From the NCBI RefSeq assembly GCF_041431135.1, contig NZ_CP107799.1:6820001-6884000 (forward strand): a stretch of DNA of 64,000 nt, written 5' to 3'. Shown here in pieces: positions 7,433 through 14,749 of this stretch; position 1 is the stretch's first letter, and each line of letters opens with the position of its first letter. The notes under the pieces were generated by a model. The model searched no databases, had not been told where the DNA came from, and was given only the letters and a program-made list of their open reading frames with translations. The position numbers were made by a program, and so were the translations under genes. This stretch comes from Streptomyces sp. NBC_00554 (GTDB lineage Bacteria; Actinomycetota; Actinomycetes; Streptomycetales; Streptomycetaceae).

Positions 7433-10174
7433 GTGTCGGAAAACAAAGATCCCCACGTAGCTGAGAGCGCGGTTGAGGGAGTGAAGTTCGTTTATGACTT
7501 CACCGAGGGCAACAAAGACCTCAAGGACCTCCTCGGCGGCAAGGGTGCGAACCTCGCCGAGATGACCAACCTGGGTCTTCCCGTCCCTCCGGGCTTCACG
7601 ATCTCCACCGAGGCGTGCAAGACGTACCTCGACAGCGGCGAGGAGCCGGCGGCACTGCGTGACGAGGTGAGTGCACACCTCGACGCGCTGGAGCTGCGGA
7701 TGGGCAAGAAGCTCGGGCAGGCCGATAACCCCCTGCTCGTATCCGTCCGTTCCGGTGCGAAGTTCTCCATGCCGGGCATGATGGACACCGTCCTGAACAT
7801 CGGGCTCTCCGACAAGTCGGTGCAGGGCCTCGCCAAGCAGGCCGGTGACGACCGCTTCGCGTGGGACTCGTACCGCCGTCTCATCCAGATGTTCGGCAAG
7901 ACGGTCCTCGGCGTCGACGGCGAGCTCTTCGAGGACGCGCTGGAGGCGGCGAAGGAGGCCAAGAAGGTCACCGTCGACACGGACCTCGAAGCGGCGGACC
8001 TGAAGAAGCTGGTCACGAAGTTCAAGAAGATCGTCAAGACCGAGGCCGGGCGGGACTTCCCGCAGGAGCCGCGCGAGCAGATGGACCTCGCCATCCACGC
8101 GGTCTTCGACTCCTGGAACACCGACCGCGCCAAGCTCTACCGCCGCCAGGAGCGCATCCCGCACGACCTCGGCACGGCGGTCAACGTCTGCTCGATGGTC
8201 TTCGGCAACCTCGGCCCCGACTCGGGTACGGGCGTCGCGTTCACCCGCGACCCGGCCTCCGGCCACCAGGGCGTGTACGGCGACTACCTCCAGAACGCGC
8301 AGGGCGAGGACGTCGTCGCGGGCATCCGCAACACGGTCCCGCTCGCCGAGCTGGAGCAGATCGACAAGAAGTCGTACGACCAGCTCATGCAGATCATGAC
8401 GACCCTGGAGAACCACTACAAGGATCTCTGCGACATCGAGTTCACCATCGAGCGCGGACAGCTGTGGATGCTCCAGACGCGTGTCGGCAAGCGCACGGCG
8501 GGTGCGGCCTTCCGTATCGCCACGCAGCTCGTCGACCAGGGTCTGATCGACGAGGCCGAGGCGCTGCAGCGGGTGACGGGTGCGCAGTTGGCCCAGCTGA
8601 TGTTCCCCCGCTTCGACGACGAGGCGAAGGTCGACCAGATCGGCCGGGGCATCGCGGCGTCGCCGGGTGCGGCGGTCGGCAAGGCGGTCTTCGACTCGTA
8701 CACCGCGATCAAGTGGTCGCGTTCGGGCGAGAAGGTCATCCTGATCCGCCGCGAGACGAACCCGGACGACCTCGACGGCATGATCGCCGCCGAGGGCATC
8801 CTGACCAGCCGCGGCGGCAAGACCTCCCACGCGGCCGTCGTCGCGCGAGGCATGGGCAAGACGTGTGTGTGCGGCGCCGAGGAGCTCGAAGTCGACACCA
8901 AGCGGCGGCGGTTGACGTCTCCGAGCGGTGTGGTGGTGGAAGAGGGCGACGTCGTCTCGATCGACGGCTCCACGGGCAAGGTGTACTTGGGCGAGGTCCC
9001 GGTCGTCCCGTCCCCGGTCGTCGAGTACTTCGAGGGCCGGATGCACGCGGGTGCCGACGACGCCGACGAGCTGGTCGCCGCCGTGCACCGGATCATGGCG
9101 TACGCGGACCGCGTCCGTCGGCTCCGCGTCCGCGCCAACGCCGACAACGCCGAGGACGCGTTGCGCGCCCGGCGCTTCGGCGCCCAGGGCATCGGCCTGT
9201 GCCGCACGGAGCACATGTTCCTGGGCGACCGCCGCGAGCTCGTGGAACGGCTGATCCTGGCCGACACGGACGCCGAGCGCGAGGAGTCGCTCAAGGAGCT
9301 GCTGCCGCTCCAGAAGCAGGACTTCATCGAGCTGTTCGAGGCGATGGACGGGCTGCCGGTGACGATCCGTCTCCTGGACCCGCCGCTGCACGAGTTCCTG
9401 CCCGACATCACCGAGCTGTCGGTCCGGGTGGCCCTCGCGGAGTCCCGCAAGGACTCCAACGAGAACGACCTGCGCCTCCTCCAGGCCGTCCACCGCCTGC
9501 ACGAGCAGAACCCGATGCTGGGCCTGCGCGGCGTGCGTCTCGGCCTGGTCATCCCCGGCCTGTTCACCATGCAGGTACGGGCGATCGCCGAGGCCGCCGC
9601 CGAGCGCAAGAACGCCAAGGCCGACCCTCGCGCCGAGATCATGATCCCGCTCGTCGGTACGGTGCAGGAGCTGGAGATCGTCCGCGAGGAGGCCGACGAG
9701 GTCATCGCCGAGGTCCAGGCCGCGACGGGCACCGAACTCAAGCTCGCCATCGGCACGATGATCGAACTCCCGCGCGCCGCGCTGACCGCCGGTCAGATCG
9801 CCGAGGCCGCGGAGTTCTTCTCCTTCGGCACGAACGACCTCACCCAGACGGTCTGGGGCTTCTCCCGAGACGACGTAGAGGCGTCCTTCTTCACCGCCTA
9901 CCTCGAGAAGGGCATCTTCGGAGTCTCCCCCTTCGAGACCATCGACCGCGACGGCGTCGGCAAGCTCGTACGCGACGCCGCCATCGCCGGCCGCGAAACC
10001 CGCCCCGACCTCAAACTCGGCGTCTGCGGCGAACACGGCGGCGACCCCGAGTCCGTCCACTTCTTCCACGAGGTGGGGCTGGATTACGTGTCCTGCTCGC
10101 CGTTCCGGATTCCGGTGGCGCGGCTTGAGGCGGGGCGCGCGGCGTCGTCTTCGGCGGGGAGTGACCACCGCTGA
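7433..10174 (+). CDS. ppdK: pyruvate, phosphate dikinase
   Basis: This 913-residue enzyme interconverts pyruvate + ATP + Pi and PEP + AMP + PPi in the cytosol, linking glycolysis and gluconeogenesis. The N-terminal ATP-grasp domain (KFVYDFTEGNKDLKDLLGGK) is followed by the swivelling phosphohistidine domain with GGKTSHAAVVARGMGK (His about 466). The PEP/pyruvate TIM barrel follows, with GLCRTEHMF, GLRGVRLG and FGTNDLTQ, then the C-terminal active-site Cys in GVCGEHGGD. GTG 7433 is chosen because GAGGAG (7418-7423) lies 9 bases upstream and the family begins shortly after. Length matches bacterial PPDKs. It is monocistronic, with a long structured leader. Confidence 0.96.
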   Translation: MSENKDPHVAESAVEGVKFVYDFTEGNKDLKDLLGGKGANLAEMTNLGLPVPPGFTISTEACKTYLDSGEEPAALRDEVSAHLDALELRMGKKLGQADNPLLVSVRSGAKFSMPGMMDTVLNIGLSDKSVQGLAKQAGDDRFAWDSYRRLIQMFGKTVLGVDGELFEDALEAAKEAKKVTVDTDLEAADLKKLVTKFKKIVKTEAGRDFPQEPREQMDLAIHAVFDSWNTDRAKLYRRQERIPHDLGTAVNVCSMVFGNLGPDSGTGVAFTRDPASGHQGVYGDYLQNAQGEDVVAGIRNTVPLAELEQIDKKSYDQLMQIMTTLENHYKDLCDIEFTIERGQLWMLQTRVGKRTAGAAFRIATQLVDQGLIDEAEALQRVTGAQLAQLMFPRFDDEAKVDQIGRGIAASPGAAVGKAVFDSYTAIKWSRSGEKVILIRRETNPDDLDGMIAAEGILTSRGGKTSHAAVVARGMGKTCVCGAEELEVDTKRRRLTSPSGVVVEEGDVVSIDGSTGKVYLGEVPVVPSPVVEYFEGRMHAGADDADELVAAVHRIMAYADRVRRLRVRANADNAEDALRARRFGAQGIGLCRTEHMFLGDRRELVERLILADTDAEREESLKELLPLQKQDFIELFEAMDGLPVTIRLLDPPLHEFLPDITELSVRVALAESRKDSNENDLRLLQAVHRLHEQNPMLGLRGVRLGLVIPGLFTMQVRAIAEAAAERKNAKADPRAEIMIPLVGTVQELEIVREEADEVIAEVQAATGTELKLAIGTMIELPRAALTAGQIAEAAEFFSFGTNDLTQTVWGFSRDDVEASFFTAYLEKGIFGVSPFETIDRDGVGKLVRDAAIAGRETRPDLKLGVCGEHGGDPESVHFFHEVGLDYVSCSPFRIPVARLEAGRAASSSAGSDHR

Positions 10175-10241
10175 TGCGCTGAAACCCCCGGAACCGCGGT
10201 CGGGTCACCCCGACCCTCACCGACTCGACGGCGGTTCGGGC

Positions 10242-10289
10242 GCACGAAGGAGGGGCGGCACCCTGTGCGGGGGTGCTGCCCCTTCGTGC
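10242..10289 (+). terminator. large hairpin after ppdK
   Basis: GCACGAAGG...GGGGCGGCACCC pairs with GGGTGCTGCCCCTTCGTGC (10271-10289), giving a stem of about 19 bp with one small bulge and a short loop. It lies 68 bases after the ppdK stop and probably terminates it. Half-copies recur at 14137-14172 (right half) and 17168-17186 (left half). Confidence 0.7.
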
Positions 10290-10299
10290 ATCATCTGCG
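10264..10299 (+). repeat. left copy of 36-base imperfect direct repeat
   Basis: Bases 10264-10299 match 14137-14172 at 32 of 36 positions by eye (shared core TGTGCGGGGGTGC, then CCCTTCGTGC and ATCTGCG). The two copies bracket the polymerase remnant, the caspase cassette and the IS/integrase remnants. They may be attachment-site-like footprints or repeats of a common terminator. Confidence 0.5.
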
Positions 10300-10442
10300 G
10301 GGACTGCCAAGCTACGTGGCTGACCAGACAAAATGGCGTTTGCTTGCGTTGGTTGCCGTTGAACGCGAGGGAAGGTGTTGTGCCCTCGTTGTGCCTTCTG
10401 GGCGCGATTGGGGCCTGAACGCGCTGCCACCAGAGAGGCTGG

Positions 10443-11459
10443 TTGTGGACCGTTGGCGGCGAACCCTCCGCCGACGCGACTGCATGTGCGCTGTCGGCCA
10501 GATTTCACGCGGTCGTGTTCCGCCTCCTGCTGGATCTGCTGGGCGACGTCACGCCAGTGGTGCAGCCGCTGCCACCGTCCGTAGTGCTCGCTGATGCCGG
10601 CGGGGCATGCCGGTATTTCGGAGGGACGCCGTACGAGCTTGCGTTGCAGATCCGGCTCCGAGCCACCACCCACCTTGGCCCCGATGGCCTGGCCATCCGG
10701 ATCGGCATCGCGCCGACCGAGCACTCGCCACGATGGCGTCCGGCCACGCCGGGACGGAGGGCATACGCCTGGTCCCCGCGGATCCCGACGCGATCCGGGC
10801 GTTCGTCTACCCTCTGCCGGTGAAAGACCTGGACGGCATCGGTCCCGCCCATGCGGCCACCCTCGTCCGCTTCGGCCTGGACACCGTCGGAGTCCTTGCC
10901 AACACCCCGCTCGGCACCGTGCAGCGTATCCTCGGCGCCCGCGTGGGTCGTCGCGCGTATGACCGGGCTCGCGGTCTCGCCCCCCGCGCGATTGTGCCCA
11001 CCGCTCTACCTGCCAGCACCAGCGATCAGCGGCTGCTCGACCGCGACACCCTCTACCCGGACCTGCTCCCCACCGAAGTGCTGGACACGGTCGTCACGAT
11101 CGCGTCTCGGCTTCGGGAGAGCCACCAGGTCGCCGGCGCCCTGATGCTGACCGTGAGTCTGGCCGGAGGCGCCGTGATCGAGCGGACTCGCGCGCTGGCC
11201 GCTCCGTCTGCCCACCGAGGACCTGCGGACCGCCGCGATTGGCATGTGGCCCTCCCTGGCCCTGGAACGCGCCCGGGTGCGCGGAATCAAGCTGCGCGCC
11301 GACCAGCTCGCCACCGCCAACGGCGTGACTGAGCAGCTTTCCTTGGGCGGCTCCCGCGAGAAGTTGCTGCGGCTGGAACGGGTCATCGGCCGTGCGAACG
11401 CGAGGTTCGGGACGGGCGCCGTGGTCCCGGCGACACTGGCCAACCGTCGCGCTGGCTGA
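10443..11459 (+). pseudogene. Y-family DNA polymerase-like gene, broken by at least two frameshifts
   Basis: Three frames join into one actinobacterial Y-polymerase-like protein. Bases about 10505-10730 give VQPLPPSVVLADAGGACRYFGG. About 10727-11200, in the next frame, give the helix-hairpin-helix part LPVKDLDGIGPAHAATLVRF and RDTLYPDLLPTEVLDTVV. About 11244-11459, in a third frame, give RVRGIKLRADQLA and the C-terminal EQLSLGGSREKLLRLERVI. The shifts fall near 10727 and 11200. The N-terminus is poorly preserved, and base composition is less G/C-biased at third positions than in the neighbours, suggesting decay or transfer. These relatives often lack full catalytic residues even when intact. 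Confidence 0.8.
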
Positions 11460-11694
11460 CCTCGGGGGAGGGCCCTCCACTCTCCCGGTGTAAAGGGCCG
11501 ACCTACTTCAGCAATCGAGCCCGCATCTCAGCAGGAGATGAGCACTCGACGGTCTACACGAGCAGTTGGTGTACTGACCGGCAGAGATGGGATCCGTGGG
11601 CTTCCCGGAAACCGCCCCCTGGGAGAGTCCAACTCACCACACTGGTAACTGCGCCGTGGAGCAAGCGGGTCCATGGCCGATCGGGGGGCGCATC

Positions 11695-12075
11695 ATGGAT
11701 GTTCTACTGGGTCTGACGCCGGACGGCGCGGCGGACGCGGAAGAGAGCGAGCGGCTGACGATCCGTCTGCGCGCCGAGGTGCGCAGGCTCGACATCTACA
11801 CGTTGCAGGTGCTTGCCGACGGCGCCCCTCCCGAGGGCGCCAAGGCGGTCGATCCGGTCACCGCGGGCGCCGTCGTCCTGGCGCTGAGCGCTCCGAGCGG
11901 GGTACTCACTTCGCTGGTCGGGCTGTTGCAGGACTGGCTCGGGCGGCAGTCCGCCGGGCACCGGGTCTCGGTCACCATCGACAGTGACACGTTGGAGCTG
12001 GAACAGGCGACCCCCGAAGAACGGCGGCAGCTGATCGAGGCTTTCGTGCGCCGACACGGGGCGGGTGGAGAGTAG
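11695..12075 (+). CDS. EACC1-like (effector-associated constant component) protein
   Basis: A 126-residue protein with an alpha/beta start (MDVLLGLTPDG, then LTIRLRAEVRRLDIYTLQVLADGAPPEGAKAVDPVT) and a hydrophobic glycine-rich helix pair (TAGAVVLALSAPSGVLTSLVGLLQDWLGR). A beta hairpin (HRVSVTIDSDTLELEQAT) and the helix EERRQLIEAFVRRHG end it. This pattern matches my knowledge of EACC1, a small domain encoded next to caspase-like and other effectors in bacterial conflict systems. ATG 11695 follows GGGGGGCG. Only two bases separate its TAG from the GTG of the caspase gene, so the two are translationally coupled. EACC1 is thought to regulate or connect the effector; that role is inferred. Confidence 0.75.
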   Translation: MDVLLGLTPDGAADAEESERLTIRLRAEVRRLDIYTLQVLADGAPPEGAKAVDPVTAGAVVLALSAPSGVLTSLVGLLQDWLGRQSAGHRVSVTIDSDTLELEQATPEERRQLIEAFVRRHGAGGE

Positions 12076-12077
12076 CC

Positions 12078-13709
12078 GTGGGACGTCGGCTGGCCCTGCT
12101 GATCGCCACGTACGCGTATGACGACGAGGGACTGCGGCAGCTGACCGCGCCCGGTCACGACGCCGAGGCGTTGTCCGAGGTGCTGAGCGCCCCGGACATC
12201 GCCGGGTTCGAGGTGAAGATCCTGATCAACGAACCGCATGACCGGGTCGGCGCGGCTCTCGGCGATTTCTTCCGCGACTGCCGCCACGACGACCTCGCCC
12301 TGCTGTACTTCACCGGGCACGGTCTCAAGGACGACGAGGGCCGGCTCCACCTCGCCACGTGCGACACCCGCCGCAACAACCTCATGTTCACCTCCCTGTC
12401 CGCGGAGGGGATCGACCGGGCCATGAGCGCCTGCAACTCCCGGCAGCAGGTGCTGATCCTCGACTGCTGCTACAGCGGCGCCTTCCCGGCCGGCCGGCTC
12501 GCCAAAGGCGACGACACCGACGTACACACGCTGGAGCGGTTCCAAGGCCAAGGCCGCGGCCGTACCGTGCTGACCGCCTCCGACGCCACCCAGTACTCCT
12601 TCGAGGGCGACCAACTACACGGCAGTGCCCCCCGGTCGGTCTTCACCGGGCACCTGGTGCAGGGGCTGCGCGACGGCAGCGCCGACCTCGACGACGACGG
12701 CGACATCACCCTCGACGAGCTGTACACCTATGTCCACGACAAGGTCGTCACCGAGATGCCGCAGCAGCGGCCCAAGAAACAGGAGAACGTAGAGGGCCGC
12801 ACCGTCATCGCCAGGAACGTCAACTGGGTGCTGCCCGTCCATCTTCAGCAGTCCCTGCGCAGCCCGTTCGCGGACGACCGGCTCGGCGGAGTGCGGCAAC
12901 TCGCCCACCTGTACCGCATCGGCAACGAGACAGTCCGAGCCCGCGCGGAAGAGCAACTCCGGCTTCTGACGGACGACGACAGCCGCGAAGTGTCCGCCGC
13001 GGCAACCTCAGTAGTGAGGGAGGACGTCGAAGGCCTCCCAACGGCCGGTCCAGGGCTGGCAGACCTTGACAGCCTGCTCGAACAGGCCACTGAAGAGCGT
13101 AACGAAGGTGCGCTCGAACAGGCCGAGGATCACTACTGGTCGGCTCTCGACCTGGCCATCCAGCACCGCGCCAGGCGGAAGGAAGGCTGGGCGTGGGACG
13201 GCCTCGGCTCCTGTCGTTGGAGAGTCGATGACCCCGAGATGGCGCTGAGGTTCTTCACCCGGGCCGATCGCCTCGCCGACGAGACAGGCGACGCACATCT
13301 GAAGGCCTGGAGCCTGTACAACTTCGGCGTGTACCGAAACCGACGCGGTGAACTGGCGGCGGCCAAGGACTTCTTCGAGCGAGCCTTGGCGGTGGCGGAC
13401 ACCCATCGCTGCCCTGCGGCCGCAGGCTGGAGCCACCACATGATGGCCGAGTTGGCACGGGCCGAGGAAGACGCCCACCAGGAGCGGGAGCACTACGCAG
13501 CCGCTGCGCGTGTCGCCCTGGCTTCTCACGACGACGGTCTGGCGGGTTGGAGCCTGTATCACGTCGCCAGGTGCGCAGAACGCTCCGGCGATTTCCCACA
13601 GGCAGGCGAGCAGTATGCGCGCGCCTTGGAGATCGGCGCCCGAATCCACAATCATTGGATGGTCCAGAAGACCGAGGCAGGACTCGCGCGGATCGCCGAT
13701 CCCAACTAA
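12078..13709 (+). CDS. caspase-like protease with HEAT-like linker and TPR domain
   Basis: A 543-residue protein. Residues 1-250 are a C14 caspase/metacaspase-like domain: RLALLIATYAY, catalytic His81 in LLYFTGHG and catalytic Cys131 in LILDCCYSG. Residues 203-215 (DLDDDGDITLDEL) fit an EF-hand calcium loop. Residues 255-320 look like short HEAT-type helical repeats. Residues 330-540 are tetratricopeptide-like pairs such as WSLYNFGVYRNRRGELAAAKDF and WSLYHVARCAERSGDFPQAG. There is no signal peptide or membrane segment, so it is cytosolic. It is coupled to the EACC1-like gene. It is probably a protease effector triggered through the repeat sensor; target and trigger are unknown. Confidence 0.88.
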   Translation: MGRRLALLIATYAYDDEGLRQLTAPGHDAEALSEVLSAPDIAGFEVKILINEPHDRVGAALGDFFRDCRHDDLALLYFTGHGLKDDEGRLHLATCDTRRNNLMFTSLSAEGIDRAMSACNSRQQVLILDCCYSGAFPAGRLAKGDDTDVHTLERFQGQGRGRTVLTASDATQYSFEGDQLHGSAPRSVFTGHLVQGLRDGSADLDDDGDITLDELYTYVHDKVVTEMPQQRPKKQENVEGRTVIARNVNWVLPVHLQQSLRSPFADDRLGGVRQLAHLYRIGNETVRARAEEQLRLLTDDDSREVSAAATSVVREDVEGLPTAGPGLADLDSLLEQATEERNEGALEQAEDHYWSALDLAIQHRARRKEGWAWDGLGSCRWRVDDPEMALRFFTRADRLADETGDAHLKAWSLYNFGVYRNRRGELAAAKDFFERALAVADTHRCPAAAGWSHHMMAELARAEEDAHQEREHYAAAARVALASHDDGLAGWSLYHVARCAERSGDFPQAGEQYARALEIGARIHNHWMVQKTEAGLARIADPN

Positions 13710-13748
13710 AGCCTGTGCCAGAAGTCCGTGGGCGGGCATTTCCCTTGT

Positions 13749-13862
13749 ATGGGTGGGGTGTTGAGGGCTGAGCCGGTGTGGATCGAGTGGTTCACCGGGT
13801 TGTGGGCGGACCGGTTCGCACGGCTGCTGCGGGCAGTGCGGGAGCGGGGAGAAGCCCGGTAG
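13749..13862 (+). pseudogene. N-terminal remnant of an IS5-type transposase
   Basis: ATG 13749 opens a 37-codon frame, MGGVLRAEPVWIEWFTGLWA then DRFARLLRAVRERGEAR, ending at TAG 13860. It resembles the first residues of Streptomyces IS5-family transposases (W-x-E-x-FTGL, then a RLLRAVRERG helix). The HTH and DDE parts are absent, so it is a stub. No terminal inverted repeat was seen at either side. It directly abuts the integrase remnant, a sign of stacked, decayed mobile DNA. Confidence 0.55.
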
Positions 13863-14075
13863 CAAGTTCCGTGTCCCGAAGGCACGACGCTCCACGACCT
13901 ACGGCACTTCTATGCCTCGGTCCTGACCAAGAACGGGGCGGCGCCGAAGCAGGTGCAGAGACGGCTTGGTCACGCCAAGCCGTCGATCACGCTGAACGTC
14001 TACACCCACTTGTGGGAGGCGGAAGAGGATCGGACGGCCGGCATGATGGAGGCGACTCTCAACGATGTGCCCTGA
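13863..14075 (+). pseudogene. C-terminal remnant of a tyrosine site-specific integrase
   Basis: The open frame after the TAG at 13860 reads EGTTLHDLRHFYASVLTKNG, then QVQRRLGHAKPSITLNVYTHLW and ends at TGA 14073. It carries the HxxR box (HDLRH), the LGH box and the presumed nucleophilic Tyr (VYTHLW) of phage-type integrases. The N-terminal SAM-like domain and first Arg box are gone and there is no start codon, so it is inactive. A perfect 14-bp hairpin follows 21 bases later. The integrase probably belonged to the element that brought in this region. Confidence 0.8.
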
Positions 14076-14096
14076 GAGTGCCCGCCAGCTATGACA

Positions 14097-14131
14097 GATG
14101 GCTGACTTCCCAGCTCAGGAAGTCAGCCATC
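14097..14131 (+). terminator. perfect 14-bp hairpin after integrase remnant
   Basis: GATGGCTGACTTCC (14097-14110) pairs exactly with GGAAGTCAGCCATC (14118-14131) across a 7-base loop. It is the probable terminator of the former integrase gene. It ends 5 bases before the right copy of the 36-base repeat. Confidence 0.7.
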
Positions 14132-14136
14132 CACTC

Positions 14137-14172
14137 TGTGCGGGGGTGCCGTCCCTTCGTGCCTGATCTGCG
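14137..14172 (+). repeat. right copy of 36-base imperfect direct repeat
   Basis: It matches 10264-10299 at 32 of 36 positions. Unlike the left copy it lacks the opposite hairpin arm, so it is not itself a terminator. It lies immediately after the integrase remnant and its hairpin, where an attachment site is often found. Confidence 0.5.
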
Positions 14173-14203
14173 TCCTCTCCGACGACGAGGTGCCGGCCAG
14201 GGG

Positions 14204-14746
14204 TTAGGGTGCCAGGGGCAGATTCATCGCGTCATAGAGCGGCGCGTCCGCGAAGGGCTGTACCTCGCCGAACCATGCGTAGCCCCATGTCTCGTACAGG
14301 CCACGGACCTTCGGGTGATCACGTTCGACGAGGAGCGTCACCCGTTCCTCGGGTCGGCCGCGCAGTAGCTCGTCGTGAATCTTCCTCGCGGCCCCGGTGC
14401 CCCGGAATTTGTCGACAACCATGAGTTCGGACAGGGCGAACGTGCGGGCGCCGGTCTCGACGGTCGCACCGTCGGGAACTGGTGTGAGCAGTCCGTTCCA
14501 CCAGCGGGTGTCGGTCGGCAGCGTGCAGCCGTAGGCGTAGCCGATCGGGGTGTCGTCGAGGTAGCCGACGACCGCGGCGAAGCCGGGCACCTCGGTGTTC
14601 CAGCCGAGCCGTTCGTCGAACCGTTCGATGCTGTGGAACTCCTCGCTGAGCCGGTCCGCGTAGATCTCCGCGTACACATCGAGAAGTTCGTGCCGAACGT
14701 CATCAAGGCCTGTGGCGTCCCTGCGTTCCAGCTGCAGCCCGTCCAT
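14204..14746 (-). CDS. GNAT-family N-acetyltransferase
   Basis: A 180-residue protein with a GNAT core: central beta strands (FAAVVGYLDDTPIGYAYG), then LSELMVVDKFRGTGAARKIHDELL, whose RGTGAA forms the acetyl-CoA pyrophosphate loop, then VTLLVERDHPKVRGLYETWGYAWFG as the C-terminal strand and helix. It would acetylate a small amine or protein; the acceptor is unknown. It lies three bases downstream of the HTH-TPR regulator on the same strand, so the two are probably cotranscribed. The pairing suggests the regulator controls an acetylation step, but that is inference. Confidence 0.88.
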   Translation of the reverse strand: MDGLQLERRDATGLDDVRHELLDVYAEIYADRLSEEFHSIERFDERLGWNTEVPGFAAVVGYLDDTPIGYAYGCTLPTDTRWWNGLLTPVPDGATVETGARTFALSELMVVDKFRGTGAARKIHDELLRGRPEERVTLLVERDHPKVRGLYETWGYAWFGEVQPFADAPLYDAMNLPLAP

Positions 14747-14749
14747 GCT

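Noticed and set aside
7331..10168. 945-codon open frame antisense to ppdK
   Set aside because: It is the wobble-frame shadow of a highly G/C3-biased gene. Its translation is Val/Leu/Gly/Asp/Arg-rich with no domain, and ppdK motifs on the other strand are decisive.
10265..10594. Small plus-strand frame before the polymerase relic (WRLLALVAVEREGRC region)
   Set aside because: It reads plausibly as a protein fragment, but codon use is not typical, it starts inside the terminator hairpin, and it overlaps the polymerase relic; not enough to call a gene.
14097..14131. Possible tRNA acceptor or att stem after the integrase remnant
   Set aside because: Only one 14-bp stem is present, with no D, anticodon or T arms and no CCA-like end. 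It is a terminator hairpin.
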